From Microlunatus endophyticus (GTDB lineage: Bacteria > Actinomycetota > Actinomycetes > Propionibacteriales > Propionibacteriaceae), in contig NZ_BMMZ01000001.1 of assembly GCF_014646195.1 (NCBI RefSeq), positions 372,001 through 436,000 on the forward strand: a stretch of DNA of 64,000 nt, read 5' to 3'. A program made the translations under genes and the position numbers. The notes below the pieces were generated by a model, which was not told where the DNA came from, did no database searches, and saw only the letters and a list, made by a program, of their open reading frames with translations. Shown here one piece after another: positions 1 to 7,787 of this stretch (position 1 is its first letter; every line of letters begins with the position of its first letter).

Positions 1-297
1 CATGATCAAGTTCTGCGCGGCCTACGGGAGCCGTGGCTGGTCGGCGATCCGGTGCTGTTCCGCGGCGACATCGCTTACGATCTTGCACGCTGCCTGTGGT
101 GGCGGCTGGACGACATGGGCGACGACCGGGCGATCCGTTCTCAGCTGGCGCGGATCGCCCGCTCCGCCGGGATCGATCATGATCATGCGGTCGCGGCCGT
201 CATCTTCCGTACCGTCGGCTATTGGCTGTGGGGATTGCGCAACGGACTGACCGAGGATCCCGTGCGCTGTGCCCGGCTGCTGTCCGCCGTGCTGTGA
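1..297 (+). CDS. Aminoglycoside/hydroxyurea-type phosphotransferase, C-terminal end (partial)
   Basis: This reading frame enters from the left edge and stops at a TGA at 295. It starts with HDQVLRGLREPWLVGDP and continues RGDIAYDLARCLWWRLDDM. That resembles the C-terminal part of the APH(6)/hydroxyurea kinase family, where a catalytic loop (HxDxxxxNVL) is followed by a W-L-x-x-D-P metal loop and a D-x-A-Y-D-L-A helix. Such kinases phosphorylate aminoglycosides or related small molecules in the cytosol. Only about 98 residues are present, so catalytic competence cannot be judged. The next gene starts 57 nt downstream and has its own promoter-like hexamer. Confidence 0.65.
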   Translation, partial: HDQVLRGLREPWLVGDPVLFRGDIAYDLARCLWWRLDDMGDDRAIRSQLARIARSAGIDHDHAVAAVIFRTVGYWLWGLRNGLTEDPVRCARLLSAVL

Positions 298-313
298 GCA
301 CTGCCCGCGCTTG

Positions 314-319
314 TAGGCT
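314..319 (+). promoter_or_regulatory. Candidate -10 (TAGGCT) for the aminotransferase
   Basis: TAGGCT matches the actinobacterial TANNNT -10 pattern and lies 34 nt before the ATG at 354, leaving room for the AGGAG ribosome site at 343-347. Unlike most promoters in this window, this one would give a leadered transcript. No convincing -35 was seen. Confidence 0.35.
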
Positions 320-353
320 GAGCGCACCATCACCCGACGCCCAGGAGCTCGCC

Positions 354-1553
354 ATGGTCCACCCGTCCGCCCGGATCGCAGCCATCGCACCGTCGAAGAC
401 GATGGCAGTCGATGCCAAGGCGAAGGCGCTGCAGGCCGAGGGCCGGTCGGTGATCAGCTTCGGCGCCGGTGAACCGGACTTCCCCACACCGGAGCACATC
501 GTCGAGGCGGCCGTCGCGGCCGCTCGGGATCCGAAGAACCATCACTACACTGCCGCTGCGGGCCTCCCCACGCTGCGGCAGGCGATCGCGGACAAGACGG
601 CCTGCGACGCCGGGTTGACGGTCCAGCCCTCCCAGGTGGTGGTGACCAACGGCGGCAAGCAGGCGGTCTACCAGGCCTTCGCCACCTTGATCAACGACGG
701 CGACGAGGTGCTGCTGCCGTCGCCCTACTGGACGACCTATCCCGAGTCCATCGCCCTGGCGGGCGGCCACGCGGTCGAGGTCTTCGCCGGTGCCGATCAG
801 GACTACAAGGTGACCGTTGATCAACTCGACGCGGCGCGCACGGAGCGGACGCGGGGCTTCGTCTTCGTCTCACCCTCCAACCCGACCGGCGCGGTCTACA
901 GCACCGACGAGATCGCAGCGCTGGGGCAGTGGCTCCTGGCCAACGACCTGTGGGTGGTGACCGACGAGATCTACCAGAGCCTCACCTACGACGGCGTCGT
1001 GGCGCGATCGATCGTCGATGTCGTCCCGGAGCTTGCCGGGCAGACGATATTGGTCAACGGAGTCGCGAAATCCTATGCCATGACCGGTTGGCGGATCGGC
1101 TGGATGGTGGCCGCACCCGAGCTCGCCGAGGCGGCGGCAACGCTGCAGTCGCATCTGTGCTCCAACGTCAACAACATCGCCCAGGTGGCTGCTGTGGCTG
1201 CGCTGACCGGACCGCAGGAGCCGGTCGAGCAGATGCGCCAGGCCTTCGCTCGTAGACGCACCTTGATCCTGGAGCAGTTGCGGTCCGTGCCCGGTGTCGA
1301 GGTGCCGACACCGGACGGGGCGTTCTACGTCTACGCCGACGTCCGGGCGGTACTCGGCGACAGCTGGGACGGCGTCCGGGCCGATACCTCGCTCGAGTTG
1401 GCCGATCTGCTGCTGGACCGGGCCGGTGTGGCGGCGGTGCCGGGCGAGGCGTTCGGGCCGTCGGGCTACCTGCGCTTCTCCTACGCGCTGGGCGACGAGG
1501 CGATCGTCGAGGGGATCGGACGGCTCCGGGACTTCGTCGCCTCGTCCAGCTGA
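354..1553 (+). CDS. aspC: Pyridoxal-phosphate aspartate aminotransferase (class I/II)
   Basis: The protein has 399 residues. ATG 354 was chosen because AGGAG lies 6 nt upstream and homologous sequence begins there (ISFGAGEPDFPTPEHI near residue 40). Fold-type I aminotransferase signatures run in order: the YTAAAGLPTLRQAI substrate region, the GGKQAVYQAF loop that grips the cofactor phosphate, SPSNPTGAVY, and VAKSYAMTGWRIGW with the Schiff-base lysine at Lys239. It ends with the family's arginine-containing GYLRFSYA motif. It is predicted to exchange amino groups between aspartate and 2-oxoglutarate in the cytosol. Prephenate or other acceptors are possible in this subgroup, so the exact substrate is inferred. 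Confidence 0.9.
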   Translation: MVHPSARIAAIAPSKTMAVDAKAKALQAEGRSVISFGAGEPDFPTPEHIVEAAVAAARDPKNHHYTAAAGLPTLRQAIADKTACDAGLTVQPSQVVVTNGGKQAVYQAFATLINDGDEVLLPSPYWTTYPESIALAGGHAVEVFAGADQDYKVTVDQLDAARTERTRGFVFVSPSNPTGAVYSTDEIAALGQWLLANDLWVVTDEIYQSLTYDGVVARSIVDVVPELAGQTILVNGVAKSYAMTGWRIGWMVAAPELAEAAATLQSHLCSNVNNIAQVAAVAALTGPQEPVEQMRQAFARRRTLILEQLRSVPGVEVPTPDGAFYVYADVRAVLGDSWDGVRADTSLELADLLLDRAGVAAVPGEAFGPSGYLRFSYALGDEAIVEGIGRLRDFVASSS

Positions 1554-1565
1554 GCCCGTACGGCG

Positions 1566-1574
1566 GTTGTCCAC
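1566..1574 (+). promoter_or_regulatory. Single DnaA-box-like nonamer TTGTCCACA
   Basis: TTGTCCACA equals the high-GC actinobacterial DnaA-box consensus and lies between the aminotransferase stop and the next start. There is only one copy and no dnaA or dnaN gene, so this is not an origin. It could be a DnaA titration or control site, or chance. Confidence 0.25.
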
Positions 1575-1629
1575 AGCAGGGTCGCTGATTCTCCCCACAG
1601 GTACGGGAATTGGGTCAGGATCACCGGTC

Positions 1630-2115
1630 ATGACACGTAGTTCAGAATCCGCGATGGACTGGCCCGAGGATGATCCGATCGAGCCGATCACTGCGATCGA
1701 GAGAGCTTCGCACGTCACGACCGTCGATGACCTGCGGCGCCGGTGGCGGTCACTGATGGGCGATGGTGGCTTCGGCCGGACGTCATTGTGGATCATCTGG
1801 TTCGACGAGCGTGGGCAGCAACTTCCGGTTGTAGTGCCGATCGACGACCTGCCTGCGGAGCTGGAGCCCGACGGCGTGGACAACCTCATCATGATCATCG
1901 GGAGTCCGGCCGAGCTGGGAGCAGCCAGTGTCGCACTGCTGCTGAGCCGTCCGGGTCCCGGCTCGGTGATCGATGAGGATCGGCGCCGGGCGAATCAGAT
2001 CCTGGCCGGTGTGCATCGGGCGCAGCAACGCGGTGCGCTGGAGCTGAAGGTCTGGCCGCTGCACCTGGCGACGACTGATTCGGTCCGGCAACTGCCGGTG
2101 GACGACCTGCTGTGA
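1630..2115 (+). CDS. Conserved actinobacterial hypothetical protein
   Basis: The protein has 161 residues. The ATG at 1630 is the first in-frame ATG after the aminotransferase. No signal peptide or membrane segment is visible. The middle reads as alternating strands and helices (SLWIIWFDERGQQLPVVVP, then VDNLIMIIGSPAELGAASVA), like a small alpha/beta domain, and the C-terminus is WPLHLATTDSVRQLPVDDLL. I recognise no catalytic motif and assign no function. It converges on the metallophosphoesterase with only 9 nt between the stops. Confidence 0.7.
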   Translation: MTRSSESAMDWPEDDPIEPITAIERASHVTTVDDLRRRWRSLMGDGGFGRTSLWIIWFDERGQQLPVVVPIDDLPAELEPDGVDNLIMIIGSPAELGAASVALLLSRPGPGSVIDEDRRRANQILAGVHRAQQRGALELKVWPLHLATTDSVRQLPVDDLL

Positions 2116-2124
2116 GTGTGTCGG

Positions 2125-2976
2125 TCAGTCGAGCAGCAGTTCGTACGACGGCTGCCGGCCGCTGCCGATGATCACGATCCGGTCGGGGTGGACCTCTGCG
2201 ACCGCGTAGGCGTTGCTGGACCCCTGGACGACGCCGTGCAGCGTCAGATAGTGGATACCGCGGTCGCGACCGTAGCCGCCGGCGTGCTGGTGGCCGTTGA
2301 ACCAGACAGCCAACGCCCCGAAGTCGGCCAGCCAGTCCCGCAGTTCATGATCATCGAGCAGGTTGTCGTGATGATCGGGACAGACAGCGTGATGGGCGAG
2401 AACGGCCGCCCGGAGGCCGTTCTCTCCGGCATCCTGCAATTGATCAGCCAGCCACTGGCGCTGAACGGCGCCGATGGTGCCGTTCCACGGACGGGCGTTG
2501 CTGCGACGCTGGCCGCGGATCCGGCCGAGCAGCGCCTCGCCGTCGGCCGCCTGCGGACTGCCCGGTGGATACTCGATCACGCCGACCTCGTTGGTATCCA
2601 GCACCAGGAACCGCCAGCCCGGCTGGTCGAAGGCGTAGTAGGCGGTTGGCAGGCCGTACGCCCTGAGCACGTCGGCGGGATCACTCCGACCGGTGGTGGA
2701 ACTGGTCGAGGCGAAGTCGTGGTTGCCCAGGACCTGGTGGAACGGGACGGACAGGTCCGCTGTGATCGTCAGCAAGCGGTCGGCGTTGGCCAGATCATGA
2801 TCGACGAAGTCGCCGAGATGGGCGACGAATGCCAGATCCTGGCTGTTGAAATCGTCGACGGCGGCGCGGAGCTTGCCGGGGGACTCGCGATAGTGCCGGC
2901 CGGTGTCGATGTCGGTCGGGTCGTCGGCGTATTGGACGTCGGCCAGCAGTCCGAAACTGAAGATCGGATCGGTCAC
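2125..2976 (-). CDS. Metallophosphoesterase, ADP-ribose/CDP-alcohol diphosphatase-like
   Basis: The protein has 283 residues and no signal peptide. Calcineurin-type metal motifs appear in order: a modified D-x-H block (FGLLADVQYAD, with Q where many members have H), GDFVDHD, GNHDF, LAHHAVC, and GHQHAGGYG near the end. Together they form a dinuclear metal site. The DVQYAD start, the GRHYRES and KLRAAVDDFN segments and the overall length resemble the Mn-dependent ADP-ribose/CDP-alcohol diphosphatase group, which hydrolyses nucleoside-diphosphate-linked compounds. The precise substrate is inferred from this resemblance. It is transcribed toward the hypothetical gene on its left and is probably monocistronic. 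Confidence 0.8.
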   Translation of the reverse strand: MTDPIFSFGLLADVQYADDPTDIDTGRHYRESPGKLRAAVDDFNSQDLAFVAHLGDFVDHDLANADRLLTITADLSVPFHQVLGNHDFASTSSTTGRSDPADVLRAYGLPTAYYAFDQPGWRFLVLDTNEVGVIEYPPGSPQAADGEALLGRIRGQRRSNARPWNGTIGAVQRQWLADQLQDAGENGLRAAVLAHHAVCPDHHDNLLDDHELRDWLADFGALAVWFNGHQHAGGYGRDRGIHYLTLHGVVQGSSNAYAVAEVHPDRIVIIGSGRQPSYELLLD

Positions 2977-3018
2977 ACCAGAAGTGTCACACGGTCATTC
3001 GGTCTGTGTGGCGGGCCA

Positions 3019-3459
3019 CTAGGAATCGGCGAGCAGGCGCAGGATCCCGGCAGCCCGGGCGAGGGTCCTCCGGTCGTCCTCGCCGAGCTCGCGCAGCTGC
3101 GCCTCGAACCAGGCGTGTCGCAGCGCCCGGTCCCGGGCGACCAGCCCGTCGCCGGCCGGCGTGGTACGGAACAGTACCCGCCGGCCATCCTGCGGATCGG
3201 GTTCGCGGACCGCATAGCCTGCGGAAGTGAGCCGGTTGACGGTCTGGCTCATCGATGCCGGCGTCACCCGATCATGATCGCTGAGCGCCTTCAGGGTCTG
3301 CGGACCCTCCTTGTAGAGCAGGGTCAGGATCGACATCGCCGCGTCACCGAGATCGCCGTCGATGCGCTCGGAGCGGAACCGCCGGTACAGCCGCGCTACT
3401 GCCGTGCTGATCTCCACCCGCAGCTCGGCCAGGTCGGAGGCGTTTGCTTCGGGCATCAT
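3019..3459 (-). CDS. MarR-family transcriptional regulator
   Basis: The protein has 146 residues, typical for MarR. The central winged helix reads QTLKALSDHDRVTPASMSQT (recognition helix), followed by VNRLTSAGYAVREPDPQDGR and the wing RRVLFRTTPAGDG. The flanking helices form the dimer interface. ATG occurs at 3459 and 3456 and either could be used. It is divergent from an MFS exporter with a 75-nt gap that holds an AT-rich inverted repeat, the usual arrangement of a repressor that controls itself and an efflux gene. Its effector is unknown. Confidence 0.88.
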   Translation of the reverse strand: MMPEANASDLAELRVEISTAVARLYRRFRSERIDGDLGDAAMSILTLLYKEGPQTLKALSDHDRVTPASMSQTVNRLTSAGYAVREPDPQDGRRVLFRTTPAGDGLVARDRALRHAWFEAQLRELGEDDRRTLARAAGILRLLADS

Positions 3460-3465
3460 GGGTCA

Positions 3466-3499
3466 TTAGTATAACGAAGCAAGTCTTTAATATACCTAA
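3466..3499. promoter_or_regulatory. Candidate MarR operator with overlapping divergent promoters
   Basis: The AT-rich tract is bounded by TTAGTATA on the left and TATACCTAA on the right, an imperfect inverted repeat of about 34 bp. It lies between the divergent marR and MFS genes in an otherwise GC-rich stretch. TATA-like hexamers fall inside it for both directions, so a bound MarR dimer would occlude both promoters. The assignment rests on position and symmetry only. Confidence 0.55.
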
Positions 3500-3534
3500 T
3501 CAATGAGCCACATCAGTCGACGGAGCCGGAGTCC

Positions 3535-4953
3535 ATGTCCTCGTTGATCACGCGCGTCGCCGGCCCGCTGCGACGGCTGCGGCAGCACGACGAGAGTGAC
3601 TTCGACTACCGGCTGATCGCGCCGATGATCCTGGGCGCGATGCTCAACCCGATCAACTCCTCGATCATCGCGGTGTCCCTGGTACCGATAGGCATAGCAT
3701 TCGGCGCGCCGCCGGCCGAAACCACCTGGCTGGTGTCCTCCCTTTATCTTGCGACCTCGATCGGCCAGCCGGTCGTAGGCAAGCTGGTCGACTCGTTCGG
3801 TCCCCGCCGGCTCTTCCTGATCGGCACTGCGCTGGTCGGCATCGCCGGCGTGATGGGACTCTTCGCGCCGAATCTCGGCGTCCTGATCGCCGCCCGGGTG
3901 GTGCTCGGCCTTGGCACCTGTGCCGGCTATCCGACCTCGATGTATCTCATCAGGTCGGAGGGGAGGCGTACGGGGCGGGACAGTCCGCAGATCGTCCTGA
4001 CGATCCTGTCGATGGCGACCCAGACGGTGCTGGCCATCGGTCCGACGCTCGGCGGCGTGTTGATGTCGGCCGGCGGCTGGCGCGCGACGTTCGCGGTCAA
4101 CATCCCTTTGTCGGTTGCCGCACTGATCCTCGGCGTCCTGCGGATCCCGAAGCACACAGCGCTGCAGGAGGAACATCAGCACCGCCGACCGCCCCGTATC
4201 GACCTGACTGGGATCGGCCTGTTCGCGGCCATGATCATCGCGCTGATGCTGTTCCTGATCGACATCAGTTCGCGCCTGTGGTATCTGCCGGTGATCGCGA
4301 TCCTGGCCGGCGGCGGCTTCGCACTCCGGGAGTTGCGGACCGGTGACCCGTTCATCGACCTGCGGGTGCTGCGCGGTAACGCGCCGCTGATGGCGTCCTA
4401 CCTACGCGCGCTGCTGGCGGCGACCGTTTCGTACGCGATGATCTACGGCTTCACCCAGTGGCTGGAGGACGGCCGCGGCCTGACACCAACGATCTCCGGC
4501 ATCGTGCTGCTGCCCCTGTTCGTGGCGGGCATCGCCGCGGCCGCGGTGGTCGGCCGCCGCAAGGAGATCCGGGGCAAGCTCGTCGTGGCAGCCGTGGCGC
4601 TGCTGATCGCCTGTGTCCTGATCCTGTTCGTTCGGTCGGATGCGCCGATCTGGGTACTGATGGTGATCACCGGCGTCGCCGGCGTCAACAACGGACTGAC
4701 CAGTCTGGCCAACCAGAACGCGGTCTACTACCAGGCCGAGCCGGAGCGGATCGCGGCATCGGCAGGCCTGCTGCGGACCTTCTCCTATCTCGGATCGATG
4801 GCCGCCTCGGCAGGCCAGGGCGCCTTACTCAGGCCAACGGCGAGCACGCCCGCCATGCACCAGTTGGCAATCTTCATGTTGATCTTCGCGGGCCTGTTCC
4901 TGATCATGTCCCTGGCGGACCGCTCGCTGTCGCGAGTGACCACCGCAAGCTAG
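3535..4953 (+). CDS. MFS multidrug/metabolite exporter (DHA2-like)
   Basis: This 472-residue membrane protein has roughly 12-14 hydrophobic segments. The first is GAMLNPINSSIIAVSLVPIG. A loop motif, GKLVDSFGPRRLFLIG, corresponds to the MFS G-x-L-x-D-x-x-G-R-R/K signature, and the family's G-x-x-x-G-P-x-x-G antiporter motif appears as AIGPTLGGVLMSAGGWRATF. These features fit drug:H+ antiporters of the DHA2 type. It sits opposite the MarR gene and 27 nt upstream of an isochorismatase-fold gene, suggesting a MarR-controlled export and detoxification operon. The substrate is not predictable. Confidence 0.85.
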   Translation: MSSLITRVAGPLRRLRQHDESDFDYRLIAPMILGAMLNPINSSIIAVSLVPIGIAFGAPPAETTWLVSSLYLATSIGQPVVGKLVDSFGPRRLFLIGTALVGIAGVMGLFAPNLGVLIAARVVLGLGTCAGYPTSMYLIRSEGRRTGRDSPQIVLTILSMATQTVLAIGPTLGGVLMSAGGWRATFAVNIPLSVAALILGVLRIPKHTALQEEHQHRRPPRIDLTGIGLFAAMIIALMLFLIDISSRLWYLPVIAILAGGGFALRELRTGDPFIDLRVLRGNAPLMASYLRALLAATVSYAMIYGFTQWLEDGRGLTPTISGIVLLPLFVAGIAAAAVVGRRKEIRGKLVVAAVALLIACVLILFVRSDAPIWVLMVITGVAGVNNGLTSLANQNAVYYQAEPERIAASAGLLRTFSYLGSMAASAGQGALLRPTASTPAMHQLAIFMLIFAGLFLIMSLADRSLSRVTTAS

Positions 4954-4980
4954 AAACCCTACGAGAGAACGGAAAACCCT

Positions 4981-5571
4981 ATGACCGTGTCCACGATCGA
5001 TCCGAACACCGCACTCGTCGTCATCGACCTGCAGAAGGGCATCGCGACGGCACCGACCCAGCCGCATCCGGCGCCCGAGGTGGTGGCTCGTACGGCGCAG
5101 CTGGCCGACGCGTTCCGCGCGAAGGGGCTGCCGGTCGTCCTGGTCCGGGTGAGTTTCGCTGACGATTTCGCGGATGCATTGAAGAGCCGGACCGAACACG
5201 CCGGCGGCGGAGCGACCATGTCCGAGGGCTGGGACGAGGTCGTCGACGAGTTGATCACGGGCCAGGAGATCATCGTCACCAAGCGCAACTGGGGCGCCTT
5301 CCACGGCACCGATCTCGACGTGCAGTTGCGTCGCCGGGGAATCACCCAGATCGTGCTGACCGGCATCGCCACCAGCATCGGTGTGGAATCCACCGCCCGG
5401 TCCGCCTACGAGCACGGCTACCACGTCACCCTGGCCACCGACGCCATGGCCGATCTGTCCGAGGAGAACCACAACCACAGCATCACCGCGATCTTCCCCC
5501 GGCTGGGCGAGACCGGTACCACCGCGGAGATCCTTGCCCTGCTGGAGAAACCGACCTTGGTCGCCGGCTGA
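4981..5571 (+). CDS. Isochorismatase-fold hydrolase lacking the catalytic cysteine
   Basis: The protein has 196 residues. Two of the three family catalytic residues are visible: Asp16 in VVIDLQKGI and Lys101 in IIVTKRNWGAFHGT. The usual nucleophilic cysteine (G-x-x-T-x-x-C-V) is replaced by Gly134 in GIATSIGVESTARSAYE. Cysteine hydrolases such as nicotinamidases need that cysteine. True isochorismatases (PhzD and EntB type) have glycine at the equivalent position and cleave a vinyl ether without covalent catalysis. That makes a non-amidase, isochorismatase-like reaction more likely, although no siderophore or phenazine genes are nearby. It is probably co-transcribed with the MFS gene. Confidence 0.82.
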   Translation: MTVSTIDPNTALVVIDLQKGIATAPTQPHPAPEVVARTAQLADAFRAKGLPVVLVRVSFADDFADALKSRTEHAGGGATMSEGWDEVVDELITGQEIIVTKRNWGAFHGTDLDVQLRRRGITQIVLTGIATSIGVESTARSAYEHGYHVTLATDAMADLSEENHNHSITAIFPRLGETGTTAEILALLEKPTLVAG

Positions 5572-5674
5572 TCTCGCCCACCCGCGGTCTGTCCACCGCC
5601 TGCCCGCAGCTGAAAAGTCGCACACGGGGAGCGGAACTCGGGTATTCGTCAGTTCAGGCGGGAACCGCCGACGA

Positions 5675-6292
5675 TCACGGACGGCCGAGGACACCGACCG
5701 ATGCGAGGGCGGTCCGCAGCAGTGTGCCGCGGCCGCCTTCGAGGTCGTCGTGCACGTCCTGCGACGACGCCTCGTCCGGAGTCATCCAGGTGATCTCAAG
5801 GGCATCCTGGCGAGGCTCACAGGTGCCGGTGACCGGCACCACGTAGGCGAGGGCGACCGCGTGCTGGCGGTCGTCGGTGTAGCCGGAGAAGCCGGGGATC
5901 GGGAAATACTCGGCGACGGAGAAGGGCACCGGGCTGGGCGGCAGCTGCGGGAACGCCATCGGGCCGAGGTCCTTCTCCAAGTGCCGGTACAGCGCATGCC
6001 GCAGGGTCTCGCCGTACATCACGCGTCCGCTGACCAGGGTCCGGGTGATCTTGCCCCATTCGTTGCCACGCAAGAGGATCCCGACCTCCGTGACCTGTCC
6101 GGATCCGTCTAGCCGCACCGGAACAGCCTCCACGTAGAGGATCGGCATCCGCCGCCTGATGTCGGCGAGCTCGAGATCGCTCAGCCACGCAGAATTGGGT
6201 TCAAGGGCGGAATTGGGTTCGGTGCCCGGGTTGGGCCGGGATGAGGAGCCCGACGGATCCGGATCGGGGGTGCCGACTGACATGGGCGCCAT
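5675..6292 (-). CDS. NUDIX-like protein, DUF4916 family
   Basis: The protein has 205 residues. A low-complexity N-terminus (PDPDPSGSSSRPNPG, with the repeat PNSALEPNSAW) precedes the conserved core WLSDLELADIRRRMPILYVE, VPVRLDGSGQVTEVGILLR, then SGRVMYGETLRHALYRHLEK. The last segment sits where a Nudix box (GX5EX7REUXEEXGU) belongs but is degenerate, as in DUF4916 proteins. Hydrolase activity is therefore uncertain. ATGs at 6292 and 6283 are both possible and no ribosome site decides between them. It converges with the isochorismatase-fold gene across about 100 nt. Confidence 0.7.
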   Translation of the reverse strand: MAPMSVGTPDPDPSGSSSRPNPGTEPNSALEPNSAWLSDLELADIRRRMPILYVEAVPVRLDGSGQVTEVGILLRGNEWGKITRTLVSGRVMYGETLRHALYRHLEKDLGPMAFPQLPPSPVPFSVAEYFPIPGFSGYTDDRQHAVALAYVVPVTGTCEPRQDALEITWMTPDEASSQDVHDDLEGGRGTLLRTALASVGVLGRP

Positions 6293-6338
6293 TGTGCACC
6301 ACCCGACCCGGGATCGGGGTTACCGCGGCCGGGCCGAC

Positions 6339-7727
6339 TCAGTGTCCGATCGCCGCGTTGGCCTTCGCCTCGGCCTGGGCCAGGCCCGACTTCACGGGTG
6401 TGCGGCCCAGGAAGATCTCCTTCAGGATCGGGTCGTACGCATCGGAGGACGCGCTGCCGCCGGTGCCCAGCGGCGCGGGGATCGTGTCACCGTTGGCCGC
6501 ATCGACGAACGCCTGCACGTCGATGTTCTTGGCCTTCCAGAAGTCCACCCAGGAGGACTGGGCCGTCGACACCGCCGGCAGCGCCGAACCGGATTCGCCG
6601 ATGAACTTGTTGCCGTCGGCCGATCCGAGGAACCGCAGCAGCTTCTTGACCGCGTCGGTGTTCTTGGTCGCCGCACTGGCGGCCACGACCACACCGCTGG
6701 CGACACCGAAGCTGCCTGCCGTCCCGGCCGGATTCCGGGCGATGGCCCAGTCGAACTTGGCGCCGTCGGAGATATTGGCGAGGTTGTAGGTGCCGGACTG
6801 GAAGATCGCCATGTGACCCTGCAGGAACTGGTTCAGGCTGAAGTCGCCGTTGTCGTTGGTGTCGGCCGCCGACGGAGCGACGTGGTACTTGTTGATCAGA
6901 TCGACGATGTACTCGAAGGCCTGGACCGTCTTCGGGTCGCTGCCGAAGACGAACTTGTTGGAGCCGTTGCCCTGCTGCCAGCGGCCGCCGTTGGACCCGA
7001 TGAAGGGGAAGTAGATCGCCTGCAGGTCGTAGGCGGCGTTGTAGCCGTAGGTCTTGATGTTCTTACCGTCGAAGCCGGCGTCGGTTGCGGCTTTGCCGTT
7101 CTTGTCCACCGTCAGCATCTTCAAGGTGGACAACAGGTTGTCGCCCGATCCTGCGCCAGGCCGCCACTTCAACTTCCCGATCCGGGAGATGATCTTCGGA
7201 TCGACATCGGAGATGATCGACTTGTTGTAGAAGATTCCGTTGGCGTCGGCGATCTGCGGGATACCCCAGAGCTTGTCCTTGTAGGTGTACTGGTCGACGA
7301 CGGGCTTCACCCACGCGTCGTCGATGCTGCCGAGCAGGCTGTTGACGTCACTGATCTTGCCGGCATCGGCGTACTGCTGGAAATTCGAGGAGTTCGTCCA
7401 GAACAGGTCGTCGATCGCGCCACTGCCGACATCGACCGGGAGCTGGGTCCAGTAGTTCGCCCACGGAACCAGATTGGTCTTGACCTCGATGTCGGGATTC
7501 TGCTTGGTGAATTCGGTGAACGCCTTCTGGTACGCCTTCTGCACCTGGTCGTCCCAGAGCCGGAAGCTGATCGTCACCTTGTCACCCGAGCCGCCGGTGG
7601 AGTTGCCGCCGCTGTTGCCCTGATCAGCCTGTTGGCTGGGCGAGCAGGCGGCCAGCAGGGCGCCGGCACTGCCGGCGCCGAGGATGCCGAGAGCCTTACG
7701 ACGGTTGAAGGACAGGGGCTGGGACAT
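6339..7727 (-). CDS. Extracellular sugar-binding lipoprotein (ABC family 1)
   Basis: The protein has 462 residues. The N-terminus FNRRKALGILGAGSAGALLA followed by CSPS is a lipoprotein signal with lipobox LAAC and a twin-arginine-like RR. The mature part follows the family 1 solute-binding pattern (VTISFRLWDDQVQKAYQKAF, FTKQNPDIEVKTNLVPWANY, and a YNKSIISD hinge region). It would be anchored outside the membrane and deliver a sugar to the permeases encoded just upstream. It is the last gene of the three-gene operon. No ATPase gene follows: the gene stops near 6339 and the next gene lies in a separate unit. Confidence 0.9.
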   Translation of the reverse strand: MSQPLSFNRRKALGILGAGSAGALLAACSPSQQADQGNSGGNSTGGSGDKVTISFRLWDDQVQKAYQKAFTEFTKQNPDIEVKTNLVPWANYWTQLPVDVGSGAIDDLFWTNSSNFQQYADAGKISDVNSLLGSIDDAWVKPVVDQYTYKDKLWGIPQIADANGIFYNKSIISDVDPKIISRIGKLKWRPGAGSGDNLLSTLKMLTVDKNGKAATDAGFDGKNIKTYGYNAAYDLQAIYFPFIGSNGGRWQQGNGSNKFVFGSDPKTVQAFEYIVDLINKYHVAPSAADTNDNGDFSLNQFLQGHMAIFQSGTYNLANISDGAKFDWAIARNPAGTAGSFGVASGVVVAASAATKNTDAVKKLLRFLGSADGNKFIGESGSALPAVSTAQSSWVDFWKAKNIDVQAFVDAANGDTIPAPLGTGGSASSDAYDPILKEIFLGRTPVKSGLAQAEAKANAAIGH

Positions 7728-7787
7728 GGTTGGGCTACCTTTCCGACACGGTGTGGAGTGAGTGTGACATGTCGTCGGCGCAGGTCG

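Noticed and set aside
1566..1574. Replication origin at the TTGTCCACA box
   Set aside because: There is only one DnaA-box-like nonamer, and no AT-rich unwinding region and no dnaA/dnaN genes are present.
6180..6225. Short duplication (GAATTGGGTTC twice) in the NUDIX-like gene as a regulatory repeat
   Set aside because: It lies inside the coding N-terminus and encodes the repeated PNSA peptide, so it is best seen as a coding duplication.
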